This document shows, piece after piece, positions 32,872 to 41,932 of a stretch of 64,000 bases of DNA. The notes under the pieces were generated by a model. The model saw nothing but the letters and a program-made list of their open reading frames with translations. It made no database searches and was not told the DNA's origin. This DNA comes from UBA2377 sp964525935 (GTDB lineage Bacteria; Verrucomicrobiota; Verrucomicrobiia; Opitutales; Opitutaceae). The stretch lies in contig CAZGJZ010000009.1 of assembly GCA_964525935.1 (NCBI GenBank), forward strand, positions 62,001 through 126,000. Direction: 5' to 3'. Each line of letters opens with the position of its first letter. Position 1 is the first letter of the stretch. A program made the translations under genes and the position numbers.

Positions 32872-33417
32872 TCAGCCGGCATTTTCCGCTTCGCGGGCCA
32901 TGAGCCAGAGGAGATCGGAGAGACGATTGACGAACTGGCGCAGCTCGGGGCGGAGCTGGCGGCCTTGCGCGGGGAGCGCGACCAAGCGGCGCTCGGCGCG
33001 GCGAGCAGTGACGCGGGCGAGGTCGAATGCGGCAGCGCGGACGTTGGCGCCTGGCGTCGCCCAGCCATCGAATTTCAGGCCCTTGGCTTCGAGCGCGGCG
33101 AGGGCGGCATCGATCCGGGCGAGGTCGGTGCCAGTGATTTTGGCAAACTTCGATTCGGCGTAACGCACGGCGTCGGATTCAGCGCAGGCGAGTTCACCCA
33201 TGAGGGCGACGAGGTTTTGCTGAATGGCGCACAACAGCGCGTGCGTGGCGGCGTCGGCGGGAGCGAGCAGGGGCTTCACGGCGCCGAGGGCGACGTTGAG
33301 CTCGTCAAAGGCACCGACGGCCTCGATCTGCGGGTGGTTCTTCGGCACGCGCTGGCCGTAGAGGAGACTGGTGGTGCCATCGTCGCCGGTGCGGGTGGCG
33401 ATGGAACGCGCGGTCAT
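32872..33417 (-). CDS. ATP:cob(I)alamin adenosyltransferase, PduO type
   Basis: A 181-residue helical-bundle enzyme that makes adenosylcobalamin from cob(I)alamin and ATP. The N-terminal TRTGDDGTTSLLYGQRV is the ATP loop, usually TG.G..G.T. IEAVGAFDELNVALG near residue 33 and the C-terminal LRQFVNRLSDLLWLMARE (R..N.LSD.L) complete the active-site set. No signal peptide is visible. The ATG at 33417 overlaps the deformylase stop (ATGA, 33414-33417), giving translational coupling. DUF6580 follows downstream. Confidence 0.9.
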   Translation of the reverse strand: MTARSIATRTGDDGTTSLLYGQRVPKNHPQIEAVGAFDELNVALGAVKPLLAPADAATHALLCAIQQNLVALMGELACAESDAVRYAESKFAKITGTDLARIDAALAALEAKGLKFDGWATPGANVRAAAFDLARVTARRAERRLVALPAQGRQLRPELRQFVNRLSDLLWLMAREAENAG

Positions 33418-33986
33418 GGGGCCTTGGCGGCGTCGCGGGTGCGGGCGGCGAGTTCCTTGACGGCCTTGTCGAGGCCGGAGCGGACTTTTTTCTCCATGCG
33501 GTCGATGAAGAGCGTGCCCTTGAGGTGGTCGAACTCGTGCTGGATGCAACGCGAGAGCAGTCCGTCGCACTCCAGCACGTGCGGGATGCCGTGCTGGTCC
33601 TGGAATTTTACCGTGATGGCGTCGGGGCGGATCACATCGCCGCGGATATCCGGAAACGACAGGCAGCCTTCCTCGTAGATATACTCGTCGGTGTCGGGCT
33701 TTACGGTGATCTCGGGATTGGCGATCACCATGGGCATGAAGAGGTCGAGCGGCGGCTTGGCGCCATCGAGCTGCCAGGTGAAATCGGGATCCACCGCGCG
33801 GAGGTCCACCACGCAAAGCATTACGGCACGACCCACTTGCTGCGCGGCGAGGCCGATGCCGCGCGCCTCGTGCATGGTGGTGATCATGTCACTGGCGAAA
33901 CTGCCCAGCGCGGCATCGAATACAGTGATCTTCTCGCCCTTTTGGCGTAAAACCGCGGAGTTGTAGTGAACAATTGGCAGGGACAT
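33414..33986 (-). CDS. def: Peptide deformylase
   Basis: A 190-residue metalloenzyme that removes the formyl group from nascent N-terminal Met. All three motifs are intact: GIGLAAQQ (43-50), EGCLSFP with Cys108, and QHEFDHLKG with His150, Glu151 and His154. The insert QLDGAKPPLDLFMPM near residue 72 is a few residues longer than in E. coli Def. The ATG is at 33986. First gene of the def-PduO-DUF6580 operon, divergent from the gene at 34051. Confidence 0.93.
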   Translation of the reverse strand: MSLPIVHYNSAVLRQKGEKITVFDAALGSFASDMITTMHEARGIGLAAQQVGRAVMLCVVDLRAVDPDFTWQLDGAKPPLDLFMPMVIANPEITVKPDTDEYIYEEGCLSFPDIRGDVIRPDAITVKFQDQHGIPHVLECDGLLSRCIQHEFDHLKGTLFIDRMEKKVRSGLDKAVKELAARTRDAAKAP

Positions 33987-34050
33987 CGGTCGGTGTTTGC
34001 ACTCAAGCGTGGGTTTGCTTCCGCACGCCGCAATTCAATACTCTACCACC

Positions 34051-35718
34051 ATGAGCGTTCCCTCCAGCTCTCCCCGATGGCCTTTGGCTGCACTTGGCAG
34101 CGTGGCCGCGGGACTCGTGCTCGCCGTGGCGGCATGGATGTTGCCGGTAAATCTCAAATCGGTGTCGCCCGCCTTGCTCAGGGAAGCCGGACACGAAACC
34201 GCTTCGGTGACCGAACTCGGGCGACAACTGGTCGCCGCGGAGAAAATCGGCCCCGCGGAACTCGTGCTCAACGCCGCGCGCACCATCAACGATCCCGGCG
34301 CACCGACCCTCGCGACCGCCGTGGCCGGCCTCGCGGCGCATCAGGCCGAGCTGGTGGCGTGGGGCGGCTGGGATCCGTTCCTCGATCCGTTGTTCAAGCT
34401 GCGCGACAGCAACGCGCCCGCGACGAGCACGCCCGTGCTGACGTTTCTCCTGCCGGAAAAAGCCCGCGGCACGCTCCGCACTTATCTGGAAAACTCCCGC
34501 TCACTCGGCGTGCAGGCGCTGCTCAAGACCCGCGCGCTCACGGCGACGGGCCGCTTCGTCCCGTCGATGCAACCCGGCGGCCAGCCGTTGGACGCGGTCA
34601 CGCTGCTGACGGCGCTGCTTTATCAGGGGGAACATCTCTCGCCTTCGCTCCAACGTGAGCTGCGCGCCTCGGCCGAGGCCGCGGTGACCGACCGCCAGTT
34701 GGGCGAACTGGAGCCGTTCTTCATCGACCTGCTTTCACTGGGCCAGCGGCTGAACTGGATACAGCTCTGCGAATTGCTGCGCCGCACGGAGGATTCCAAG
34801 ACGGTCAGCGAATACGCCCACCTCGCCCGCGTCGCCCCGGATCAGCTCGCGCTGATCTACACCGCGGCGCTGTTTTCGGACTCAGCCGACAATGTTGCGA
34901 CCTACCTCATCCAATACGGCAAGGCCGGCATCGAAGACCTGCAGCTGGCGTTGACGCTGGGGCAGGGCGCCGTGCGGCAACTTTTGCTGCGGCAGGTGCC
35001 GGTTAACCGCACCGCCAGTCCGGCCATCGGGGCGACCGCCAACCTTGCGCTGCTGCACCCGCAGCTTGCCTTGGTGATCAAATATCTCGGCTACCTGGTT
35101 GGCGCGTTTCTGGTGTTTCGCGGTCTCGATCGCGGATTGTTTCCCGTGCGCGATGCCGGCGCGACCCTGGCCCTGCCGCGGGCCAAGAGCGGGGTGCTGG
35201 CGCTGTTTTTCGCCGTCCTGCTCATCCTCGCCACGGAGCCCTTTTTGCTCAAAGCCGCGCCCCCCTCGGAGTTCAAACTCCGCCTCGTGCTGCCCGTGCT
35301 GGTAACTTCCACCGAACTTCCTTCGCCCGCATCTGACAAAACTCCCATCACCATGGACACCTCTACCATCATCTCCATCGGCTTCTTCGCTGCGCTCCAG
35401 GTCGCGATGTATCTGATCTGTCTCGCCAAGATTCGTGACGTCGCCGGCCAGCCGCTCCCGCCGCTGGTCAAACTCCGCCTCATGGAAAACGAGGAAAACC
35501 TCTTCGACGGTGGTCTCTACGTCGGCATCGGCGGCACCGCCACCGCGCTCGTGTTGCAGGTCCTCGGGGTCATTGAACCCAACCTGCTCGCGGCCTATTC
35601 CTCCAACCTCTTCGGCATCACCTGCGTGGCGCTCGTCAAGATCCGCCATGTGCGGCCGTTCAAGCGGCAGCTGATCATGGACGGCCAGGCCGAGGTCCAG
35701 CCCGTCACCGCCCGATGA
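34051..35718 (+). CDS. Polytopic membrane protein, unknown function
   Basis: A 555-residue protein with one N-terminal membrane helix (LAALGSVAAGLVLAVAAWML). A long soluble helical region (residues 40-330) follows, rich in Leu/Ala repeats such as VTLLTALLYQGEHLSP and YIYTAALFSDSADN-like segments. Four or five C-terminal helices include LGYLVGAFLVF, VLALFFAVLLILATEPFLL, IISIGFFAALQVAMYLICL and YVGIGGTATALVLQVLGV. I do not recognise the family. The soluble part resembles alpha-solenoid repeats. Start ATG 34051; an upstream in-frame ATG exists but adds a non-hydrophobic leader. It overlaps the next gene by four bases (ATGA), so the two products are probably partners. Confidence 0.65.
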   Translation: MSVPSSSPRWPLAALGSVAAGLVLAVAAWMLPVNLKSVSPALLREAGHETASVTELGRQLVAAEKIGPAELVLNAARTINDPGAPTLATAVAGLAAHQAELVAWGGWDPFLDPLFKLRDSNAPATSTPVLTFLLPEKARGTLRTYLENSRSLGVQALLKTRALTATGRFVPSMQPGGQPLDAVTLLTALLYQGEHLSPSLQRELRASAEAAVTDRQLGELEPFFIDLLSLGQRLNWIQLCELLRRTEDSKTVSEYAHLARVAPDQLALIYTAALFSDSADNVATYLIQYGKAGIEDLQLALTLGQGAVRQLLLRQVPVNRTASPAIGATANLALLHPQLALVIKYLGYLVGAFLVFRGLDRGLFPVRDAGATLALPRAKSGVLALFFAVLLILATEPFLLKAAPPSEFKLRLVLPVLVTSTELPSPASDKTPITMDTSTIISIGFFAALQVAMYLICLAKIRDVAGQPLPPLVKLRLMENEENLFDGGLYVGIGGTATALVLQVLGVIEPNLLAAYSSNLFGITCVALVKIRHVRPFKRQLIMDGQAEVQPVTAR

Positions 35719-37106
35719 ACAAGACACTGCTGCTCATCCTCTGCGATTTTCTGCTGCTGAACCTGCTGGCCTTGACCCGGTGGGAAAAGGCGGAGCCGGC
35801 CCAGGTGCAGAAACCGCCGGTGCCCGAGATCGCGGCCAACGCCCAGACCAAGGAGCAGGATCTGGTGGCGGCCATGCAGGCCTCGCTCGCCGACGAACGC
35901 AGCACGCGCGACTCGCTGGCGGAAAAGCTTTCGGCCACGGAATCGACACTGGCCGAGCGCGAACAAAATCTCTCGCAGCTGCAGAATGAAAAGACCCAGC
36001 TCGCCACGACGCTGACGACTACGCAGCAGTCCGCCGAAGCGCTCACCCGCCAGGTGGCCGCGGCGACGCAGGACGCGACCATGACCAAGGAGCAGCTCGC
36101 CCGCCTGCAGCGCGAGCTCGAGGAAAAGCGCGCCGAGGCCGCACGCCAGGCGCAGGCCATCGCGAATCTTGAAAAACAGCAGGGCGATGCGCGCCAGAAA
36201 ATCGAAGGCCTGAGTGTCGCGGTGAAAGTGGCCGAGCAGGAGAAATTATTGCTCAAAGAAACGGCCGACACCTACAAGCAACAGGTGGCCCAGGAGCGCG
36301 AAGAGCGCGCCAAGGTGCAGGCCACCACGGTGCAGCTCGCCCAAGGCGTGGGCGAACTCGCGGAAAAATCCGGCGCCCTCACCAAGGAGATTCGTGAGAA
36401 CCGGCCGATCAACGCCAACGTGCTGTTCAACGATTTCCTCGCCAATCGCGTGACAACGACCTTTGCCGTGAGCCGCAAGGGCTTCCTCGGCACCAACAAT
36501 CGCGAGAAGGAGGCCCGCACGGTGTTCGTGACCGACGGGACGCAGATCTACGCGTTGCTGCACATCTCCGACACGCCGTTTTCGTTGCGCGAGCCGGGCG
36601 CCGACTGGGAGAAAATCAGCGCGGAGTTTTCCAAGCCGCCGGCGTATCGCAGCACGGCCAGCCGCATGGATTTCCTGTCGCTTGACCCGCGCGTGGTGGT
36701 GCTGCCCGTCAGCGCCGAGCAGGCCGCGGCGCTGGGCGTGAAGATTTACCAGACGGCGCTCGATCCCTTCAAATTTCCCGAGGCCGTGCTCATCAGTGGC
36801 GGTGGCACGGGCTACGGCGAAGTCGCGTTCAAGCTCGACGCCTCGCAGCCCGGCTACGTGCAGGTGGACAACCGGCTCATGAAACGCCTGTTCGGCACCT
36901 TCGCGCCGTCGCGGGGCGACCTCGTCTTCAGCAAGACGGGCGAACTGCTCGGTATCATGGTGAACAGCGACTACTGCGCCGTGGTGAATAATTTCCTGCC
37001 CTCAAAAACCATCACGACGGGCGACGAGGTGAAGGCGCAACAGACTGGAGACATCCTCAATGCCCTGGTCGCCCGCTACAACGCGCTGCCGTTTAAGCTG
37101 CAGTGA
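35715..37106 (+). CDS. Membrane-anchored coiled coil with C-terminal trypsin-like-fold domain
   Basis: A 463-residue protein. Residues 3-20 are a membrane helix (LLLILCDFLLLNLLAL). Residues 45-225 are a long coiled coil, with Glu/Gln/Ala heptads such as LARLQRELEEKRAEAARQ. Residues 235-463 form a beta-rich domain with TVFVTDGTQIYALLHI, LPVSAEQAAALGVKIY and near the end SRGDLVFSKTGELLGIMV. The last stretch resembles the GNSGGP strand region of trypsin-like proteases, but the catalytic Ser is not evident. No other triad residues can be assigned. The function is unknown; the topology suggests an envelope scaffold. Translationally coupled to the preceding membrane protein. Confidence 0.65.
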   Translation: MNKTLLLILCDFLLLNLLALTRWEKAEPAQVQKPPVPEIAANAQTKEQDLVAAMQASLADERSTRDSLAEKLSATESTLAEREQNLSQLQNEKTQLATTLTTTQQSAEALTRQVAAATQDATMTKEQLARLQRELEEKRAEAARQAQAIANLEKQQGDARQKIEGLSVAVKVAEQEKLLLKETADTYKQQVAQEREERAKVQATTVQLAQGVGELAEKSGALTKEIRENRPINANVLFNDFLANRVTTTFAVSRKGFLGTNNREKEARTVFVTDGTQIYALLHISDTPFSLREPGADWEKISAEFSKPPAYRSTASRMDFLSLDPRVVVLPVSAEQAAALGVKIYQTALDPFKFPEAVLISGGGTGYGEVAFKLDASQPGYVQVDNRLMKRLFGTFAPSRGDLVFSKTGELLGIMVNSDYCAVVNNFLPSKTITTGDEVKAQQTGDILNALVARYNALPFKLQ

Positions 37107-37152
37107 GGTTTGCGGCGTGCGGAGCGCGTGCTGAGTCGCAATGCCGGCGACT

Positions 37153-38274
37153 TCAGCGCGCGGGGTAAGCGATCAGGCAGCGCTTGCCGCCGCCGATTTT
37201 CCAGGCACCGGGCGGCTGCGTGAAACTGCCGTCGGTGTTGGCGCGGTGCGTGGAATAGACCAGCAGGATGCCCTCGGGCAGAAAACAGGCGCCGGGGTAG
37301 ATGTGCTGGCGGGTTTCGTCCTGCGCGGGCGGGAGGCCCTCGTCGTCAATCACGACGGGCGGCGACCACGTGGCGCCGGCATCGGCGGACGTGGCGTAGA
37401 CGAGCGGGTTGCGTGGAAAGAAGGCGCCGTCGGCGACCGGGGTGGCGTGATTGTAGAATACAATCAGCCGCCCGTCCGGCAGGTGGTGCAGGGTGAACGG
37501 CGAGCACGCGGCGGTGAGCGTCGTCGGTTGCGGGGCCGTCCAGGTTTCGCCGCCATCGGAGGAATACGCGCTGTGGTGCGAACCGGCGCCCGTGCGGGCG
37601 AGGAGGAAGAGGCGGCCGTCAGCGAGTTCGGCGACGCAGGGCTCGGCGAGGCCGCGCGCGTGGGCGAGGTGGAGGTTACCGCGGGAGAGCCGCCACGTGG
37701 CGCCGGCGTCGTCGCTGAGGACGCAGTGGTTTTCGTCGAGGTCGCCTTCCCACTGTCCGAGTTTGTGCGAGACGGGCAGAACGAGCCGGCCGGTGCGCGT
37801 CTGGATGAGGCGGTCGTTCATCACGTAGAATACGTCTTCGTGCGGGACGAGCTGGCGGGCGGGCGTCCACGTGCGGCCTTCGTCAGCGGAAAACGTGATC
37901 GCCGCCATGCCGCCGCCATGGGCGCGGTTGTGATTAAAGGCGGCGGCGATGCGGCCGTCGTGCAGGCGCAAAAAAGAAATGCCACCGTCGCTGGGGATGC
38001 CGTCGAGGGTCCACGTCATCGCGAAGCGGCCGGCTTCGGTCCACGTGCGACCGAGATCGGCGCTCCGGTAGAGCATGGGCATGGGCAGCGGTTCCTTAAG
38101 CTGGCGGAAATCCACGGGTGGACGCCCCCAAGGCGCGGCCATGAGGATGGAGCCGTCGCGGAGGCGGATGAGCGACGGGCCGATGAATTCGCGCTGTTCA
38201 GTGTGACGGAGGAAAAGCTCAGGCGACAAAATGGGTTGGGCGCGGGCGAAGGCAGGAATGGGGGCGGAAGACAT
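37153..38274 (-). CDS. Exo-alpha-sialidase-like BNR-repeat protein
   Basis: A 373-residue six-bladed propeller of the sialidase superfamily. Five Asp-boxes are visible: SADLGRTWTEAG, SADEGRTWTPAR, SDDAGATWRLSR, SSDGGETWTAPQ and SADAGATWSPPV. The N-terminus IGPSLIRLRDGSILMA has the arginine position of the triad. FLPEGILLVYSTHRAN lies near the end. No signal peptide is visible, so either export is non-classical or it acts in the cytoplasm. The fold also occurs in non-sialidase glycosidases, so the substrate is uncertain. The stop is at 37153; it sits 2 bp from the following methyltransferase gene and is probably downstream-coupled to it. Confidence 0.8.
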   Translation of the reverse strand: MSSAPIPAFARAQPILSPELFLRHTEQREFIGPSLIRLRDGSILMAAPWGRPPVDFRQLKEPLPMPMLYRSADLGRTWTEAGRFAMTWTLDGIPSDGGISFLRLHDGRIAAAFNHNRAHGGGMAAITFSADEGRTWTPARQLVPHEDVFYVMNDRLIQTRTGRLVLPVSHKLGQWEGDLDENHCVLSDDAGATWRLSRGNLHLAHARGLAEPCVAELADGRLFLLARTGAGSHHSAYSSDGGETWTAPQPTTLTAACSPFTLHHLPDGRLIVFYNHATPVADGAFFPRNPLVYATSADAGATWSPPVVIDDEGLPPAQDETRQHIYPGACFLPEGILLVYSTHRANTDGSFTQPPGAWKIGGGKRCLIAYPAR

Positions 38275-38276
38275 GC

Positions 38277-38954
38277 TCAGGTTTGGGGCTGGGGTCGGGG
38301 TGGGCGTGGGTAACGAAAGAGGGCGGAGCGCACGAGGCCGGCTTGGAAGTCGCGCTGAGCTTCGCAGTGCCCGCCCGCAGCGACGAGAATCGCCTCGCTG
38401 GGTGGCAGCGTCTTGACGGCGAGGCCGGTTTGCCAGCGGAAGAAAGTGTAGAGCACGGCGAGCCAGGCTTGCGCGCGCCAGCGGCGCAGTCCGCGGGCGG
38501 GGAGGACAAAGTCAGCCCACAGCCAGAGCGCATCAGGTTCGAGGCGCGCGGTCAGACGCGCGACGAGCGCGGCGACTTGAGTCGCGGTGAAACAATCGAG
38601 AAAGAAGCAGGTGACGATGGCATCATAACGATCGCCGAGCGGCTCGGTGGCGAGCAGGTCGGCCGCTTGAAAACGCACGCGGGAGCGGTCGGCGGGATCG
38701 AGCCGGGCGGCGGCGCGGGCGAGCATCACGGGGCTGAGATCGAGGCAGTCGATGTGCGCATGCGGAGCGCAACGCAGCAGGCGGACGAGGCAGCGGCCAT
38801 CGCCTTCGCCGAGCACGAGAATGCGACGGCGGTCGGCGAGATGGTCGAGGTGGCGGAACCGGGCGCGTTCCAAGTCGCGACCGAACGCGAGGAACTCGAG
38901 CGCGCGGTAGGCACCGGCCAACGGATCAAAATTGGGTGGCGCGGATTTTTTCAT
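38277..38954 (-). CDS. SAM-dependent methyltransferase
   Basis: A 225-residue class I methyltransferase. Motif I is RRILVLGEGDGRCLVRLL near residue 45, then the acidic end IDCLDLSPVML. Motif IV-like DRYDAIVTCFFLDCFTA and the post-motif LWLWADFVLPARGLRRW follow. The sequence QAWLAVLYTFFRWQTGLAVKTLP near 170 is typical of the menaquinone/tocopherol-like methyltransferase branch. The ATG at 38954 overlaps the stop of the membrane gene upstream (ATGA, 38951-38954). A partner relation with that UbiA-like gene suggests a prenylated or lipid substrate, which is inference. Confidence 0.8.
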   Translation of the reverse strand: MKKSAPPNFDPLAGAYRALEFLAFGRDLERARFRHLDHLADRRRILVLGEGDGRCLVRLLRCAPHAHIDCLDLSPVMLARAAARLDPADRSRVRFQAADLLATEPLGDRYDAIVTCFFLDCFTATQVAALVARLTARLEPDALWLWADFVLPARGLRRWRAQAWLAVLYTFFRWQTGLAVKTLPPSEAILVAAGGHCEAQRDFQAGLVRSALFRYPRPPRPQPQT

Positions 38955-39817
38955 GACCGTGCCAGGACGGCGAGCACCCAGGGCAGCAGCGGGGTCATCA
39001 GCGCGAGATCGGCGAGGACGCGCGCGAGTTGGTAGCCAATTTTGTCGTGCAGCAAGTGCACCCCGCCGAGCAGGACGCCGCTGGCACCGGCGCAGAGCAA
39101 GGTGGTGCGCACCGGGTCCGCGTGGTTGCTGGCAAGCGCGATGGCGACGAAAGCGAGCAGCCACGGCAGGGTGACGGCGAGCTGGCGGGTGCGGCGGTAT
39201 TGCAGGGCGAGGGAAGTCTGACCGTGGGCCTCGTCGACGGCGTGTTCCCAGACCGAGATGAGCGCGCAGTTGGCGAAACAGAGCAGGCAAAATAAAGTGA
39301 GCGGCACGCCGAGCGCGGCGAAGTCGAGGCCGGGTTGGGCGAGGGGAAAGAGGGCCGTGCCGCCGCCGAGGAGCAGCGCGACGCAAAGCTCCTTCGGGGC
39401 GCGCCACGGGTGATGCCTATGGAGGAACTGGTGCGAGAGCAGGTAAAGCGCGACCGGTGCGAGGAGCACGAGGCCGGCGCGAAATTCGGCGGCGGTCAGA
39501 TGAACGAGGGCGACGGTGAGGTCGGCCGTGAGCACAACGAGCCAAAAGGCGGCGAGCGGCCAGCGGTGGCGTTGATAGAAATAGTGGCGCTGCGTCCGGA
39601 TCTGGTCAGGAGCGAGCCGCCAGCCTTCGATCCACCGGTCGGCGACGTAGGCGAGCCAGACGGAGGCGCCGAGGATGAAGGCGTGGGGCCAGGGCGACGC
39701 CTGGCGCGCGGTTTGCTGGAGCAGCCACTGCCAGAGCAGGACGACCGCCGGCGCGTCCAGTGAGAGCATGGTGGGCCACTGCCACCAGTAGGGCTTGCCG
39801 GGCACGAAGGTCTTCAC
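38951..39817 (-). CDS. UbiA-prenyltransferase-like membrane protein
   Basis: A 288-residue protein with eight or nine membrane helices. VWLAYVADRWIEGWRLAPDQ near residue 53 resembles the first Asp-rich motif of UbiA-type enzymes (NxxxDxxxD) in reduced form, and HLLHDKIGYQLARVLADLAL near the end is the equivalent of the second region. The full NDxxD motif is not present, so enzymatic activity is uncertain. Start GTG 39817. It is coupled by ATGA to the methyltransferase, and divergent from the gene at 40006 across a 188-bp gap that shows no convincing promoter boxes. Confidence 0.6.
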   Translation of the reverse strand: MKTFVPGKPYWWQWPTMLSLDAPAVVLLWQWLLQQTARQASPWPHAFILGASVWLAYVADRWIEGWRLAPDQIRTQRHYFYQRHRWPLAAFWLVVLTADLTVALVHLTAAEFRAGLVLLAPVALYLLSHQFLHRHHPWRAPKELCVALLLGGGTALFPLAQPGLDFAALGVPLTLFCLLCFANCALISVWEHAVDEAHGQTSLALQYRRTRQLAVTLPWLLAFVAIALASNHADPVRTTLLCAGASGVLLGGVHLLHDKIGYQLARVLADLALMTPLLPWVLAVLARS

Positions 39818-40005
39818 GCTGCTACAGTGGTGGCGGACGGCGGACTGGCAACGCGTGGATGCAGGGCGGACAAATTTTGTTTCATGGCTTTAGTGTGTTT
39901 GGCGGGTTCGCGACTCTTGTAGGCTAGTGCGCTGCGTATCGTTGCCTTGGACCGGGCCTTCGGGCATGAACCGGGCGCTTCACCCCAACCCCTCCTGCCA
40001 TTCCC

Positions 40006-41580
40006 ATGTCCCAATCTTCCCGCCGGCTGATCTACAACTATGATGCCTGGGGTGCGTTTGTGCGCGTGCACGAGCCGAAGGATGTGCGGGCGAACGTGGA
40101 CCTGTTCGAGGGCTCGCAGGTGACGACCGTGATGCTTTCGCCGAGCATGGGCCAGAGCATGGTCTACCCGAGCAAGATCTCGGAGCTTTGCCACTGGCGC
40201 GAACAGAACGCAGAGGAGCGGGCGAAGTTTCACCACGAGCTGGGCACGATGTTTGCGTCGGCGTCGGAGCGAATCGCGGCGATGTGGCGACGGGACGGCG
40301 TCGATGCGTTCGGGTTACTGGTGCAGAGCGTGGTGGCGAGTGGACGCGAGGCCATCGTTTCGATGCGAATGAACGACGTGCACTGCCTGACAGCGGAGGA
40401 GCGGCGCGGGCCTTACACGGATAAATTTTATCGCGATCATCCGGACTGCCGGTTGCAGCAGAGCGGCGGACTCGACTACGCGAAGCCCGAGGTGCGCGCG
40501 CACCGGCTGGCGTGCTTTGAGGAACTGCTGCGGAATTATCCGTTCGTGGGGCTGGATTTGGATTTTGCGCGTGGCGCGCCGTATTTTCCGCCGGAGCTGC
40601 CGGTGGAAAACCCGGCCGAGGGCACGCATCCGCATCTGTTTCCGCGCGATTATGCGGAGCGCTTTTGTCCGCTCATGACGGAGTTTGTCGGCGAGGTGAA
40701 AAAGATGGTGGATCGCGTGAGCCGCGAACTGGGCCGGAAGATCACGCTGAGTGTGCGCGTGACCTCAAGCCTGTCGGGCTGCCGGCGCGTGGGGCTCGAC
40801 CCGGTCGAGTGGCACCGGCGCGGGTATCTGGATTTTCTCACGGTAGGGCGGTTTCTGCAGATGCATTTTGCGCTGCCAATCGCGGAGTATAAGCGGGCGT
40901 TGCGGGGGCTGACGGTTTACAGCACGCTCGAATACATCATCAACGGCGGGGGCGCGCACGGGGTTTACATTTATCCGCGTGACGGCACGGCGGAGGCTTA
41001 TCGCGGGGCGGCGGCGGCGCACTTTGCGCAGGGGTCGGATGGGATTTATCTGTTTAACATGTATGTGTGCCGCGGCAATGGCGTTGATCCTTCGGGGCGG
41101 GACTGGTGTCACACGGAGCCGGTCGAGGTGCTGAAGGAAGTCGGCGATCCCGCGACGCTGGAGGGCACGACCAAGCTTTACCTCGTGGATGCGACCTTCG
41201 ACCTGTTTGACCTGCGGTATATCGATCCCAAGGCAGCGTTGCCCGCGGTGGCGACGCCGACCGCACCGCTGGCGGTGACGATGATCGTGGCGGAGAAAAA
41301 CGCGACGGGCCGGCGCTGCACGCTGCGCGTGGTGACGGAAAAACCGGAGCTGGCGGCGGTGATTCGCGTGCAGCTCAACGGGCGCGGCCAAGGTGCGGCG
41401 AAGCTGGCGGAGCGGCCGCGGCTGTTTGACGAGCCCTATGACCAGTGGGCGCCGGCGCCGGGACGGTCGTGGGATTTTGCCGTGGACGGGTCGGCGCTGG
41501 AATTTGGCGCGAACGAGATTGTGGTCCTGACGTCGGTGCCGATCACGGTGACGAGTGTGGAGCTGGCGGTGACGGGCTAG
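40006..41580 (+). CDS. Putative TIM-barrel glycoside-hydrolase-like protein
   Basis: A 524-residue protein. Residues about 5-390 read like a (beta/alpha)8 barrel, with VTTVMLSPSMGQSMVYPSK, GREAIVSMRMNDVHC near 125 (strand ending in Arg-Met-Asn-Asp), RNYPFVGLDLDFARG near 180, KITLSVRVTSSL near 245, GYLDFLTVGRFLQ and GSDGIYLFNMYVC. The C-terminal 120 residues are a beta-sandwich (VTMIVAEKNATGRRCTLRVV and RVQLNGRGQGAAKL). The pattern resembles GH10-like/DUF4434-like barrels found in Verrucomicrobiota and Planctomycetota, but no catalytic pair can be assigned surely. No signal peptide is visible. Probably a carbohydrate-active enzyme. Confidence 0.6.
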   Translation: MSQSSRRLIYNYDAWGAFVRVHEPKDVRANVDLFEGSQVTTVMLSPSMGQSMVYPSKISELCHWREQNAEERAKFHHELGTMFASASERIAAMWRRDGVDAFGLLVQSVVASGREAIVSMRMNDVHCLTAEERRGPYTDKFYRDHPDCRLQQSGGLDYAKPEVRAHRLACFEELLRNYPFVGLDLDFARGAPYFPPELPVENPAEGTHPHLFPRDYAERFCPLMTEFVGEVKKMVDRVSRELGRKITLSVRVTSSLSGCRRVGLDPVEWHRRGYLDFLTVGRFLQMHFALPIAEYKRALRGLTVYSTLEYIINGGGAHGVYIYPRDGTAEAYRGAAAAHFAQGSDGIYLFNMYVCRGNGVDPSGRDWCHTEPVEVLKEVGDPATLEGTTKLYLVDATFDLFDLRYIDPKAALPAVATPTAPLAVTMIVAEKNATGRRCTLRVVTEKPELAAVIRVQLNGRGQGAAKLAERPRLFDEPYDQWAPAPGRSWDFAVDGSALEFGANEIVVLTSVPITVTSVELAVTG

Positions 41581-41592
41581 TAGGCCGGATAT

Positions 41593-41889
41593 TCACACAA
41601 GCCGGTTCGTTTCGGGAAATGCTTTCGCTAAACGAAAAATTTTAACCGACTCGCGCAAACCCTCGGTCCAAAATGGATCATCGCTGAACAGTTGGCGCGC
41701 TTCATCGTAATTAGCTGCATCGACGATCCATATCCCGCCTACGGGAGTGTCACCGACCTCGTCTCGCAAAGAGCCGGCAACGCGGATCGTGGCAGAGTGC
41801 TTTTCGAGGAATGCGAGATGGGCGCTCATTTGCTCTCGGCGAACATGGAGCTTGGTTGGGGCGTCCTGAAAATGGATAACGAAGAGCAT
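41593..41889 (-). CDS. YciI-like protein
   Basis: A 98-residue ferredoxin-like-fold protein of the YciI family. The sequence LFVIHFQDAPTKLHVRREQM has the His and Asp of the proposed active site, AHLAFLEKHSATIRVAGSL follows, and DPFWTEGLRESVKIFRLAKAF is the usual C-terminal DPF...G....V.I..W pattern. Function is not established; some members act in chlorinated aromatic or small-molecule metabolism. The gene ends 12 bp from the convergent TIM-barrel gene. Confidence 0.85.
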   Translation of the reverse strand: MLFVIHFQDAPTKLHVRREQMSAHLAFLEKHSATIRVAGSLRDEVGDTPVGGIWIVDAANYDEARQLFSDDPFWTEGLRESVKIFRLAKAFPETNRLV

Positions 41890-41932
41890 GGATTGGAGAT
41901 GAAGCTCATATGCGGGCTTCGTGTATGTAGCC

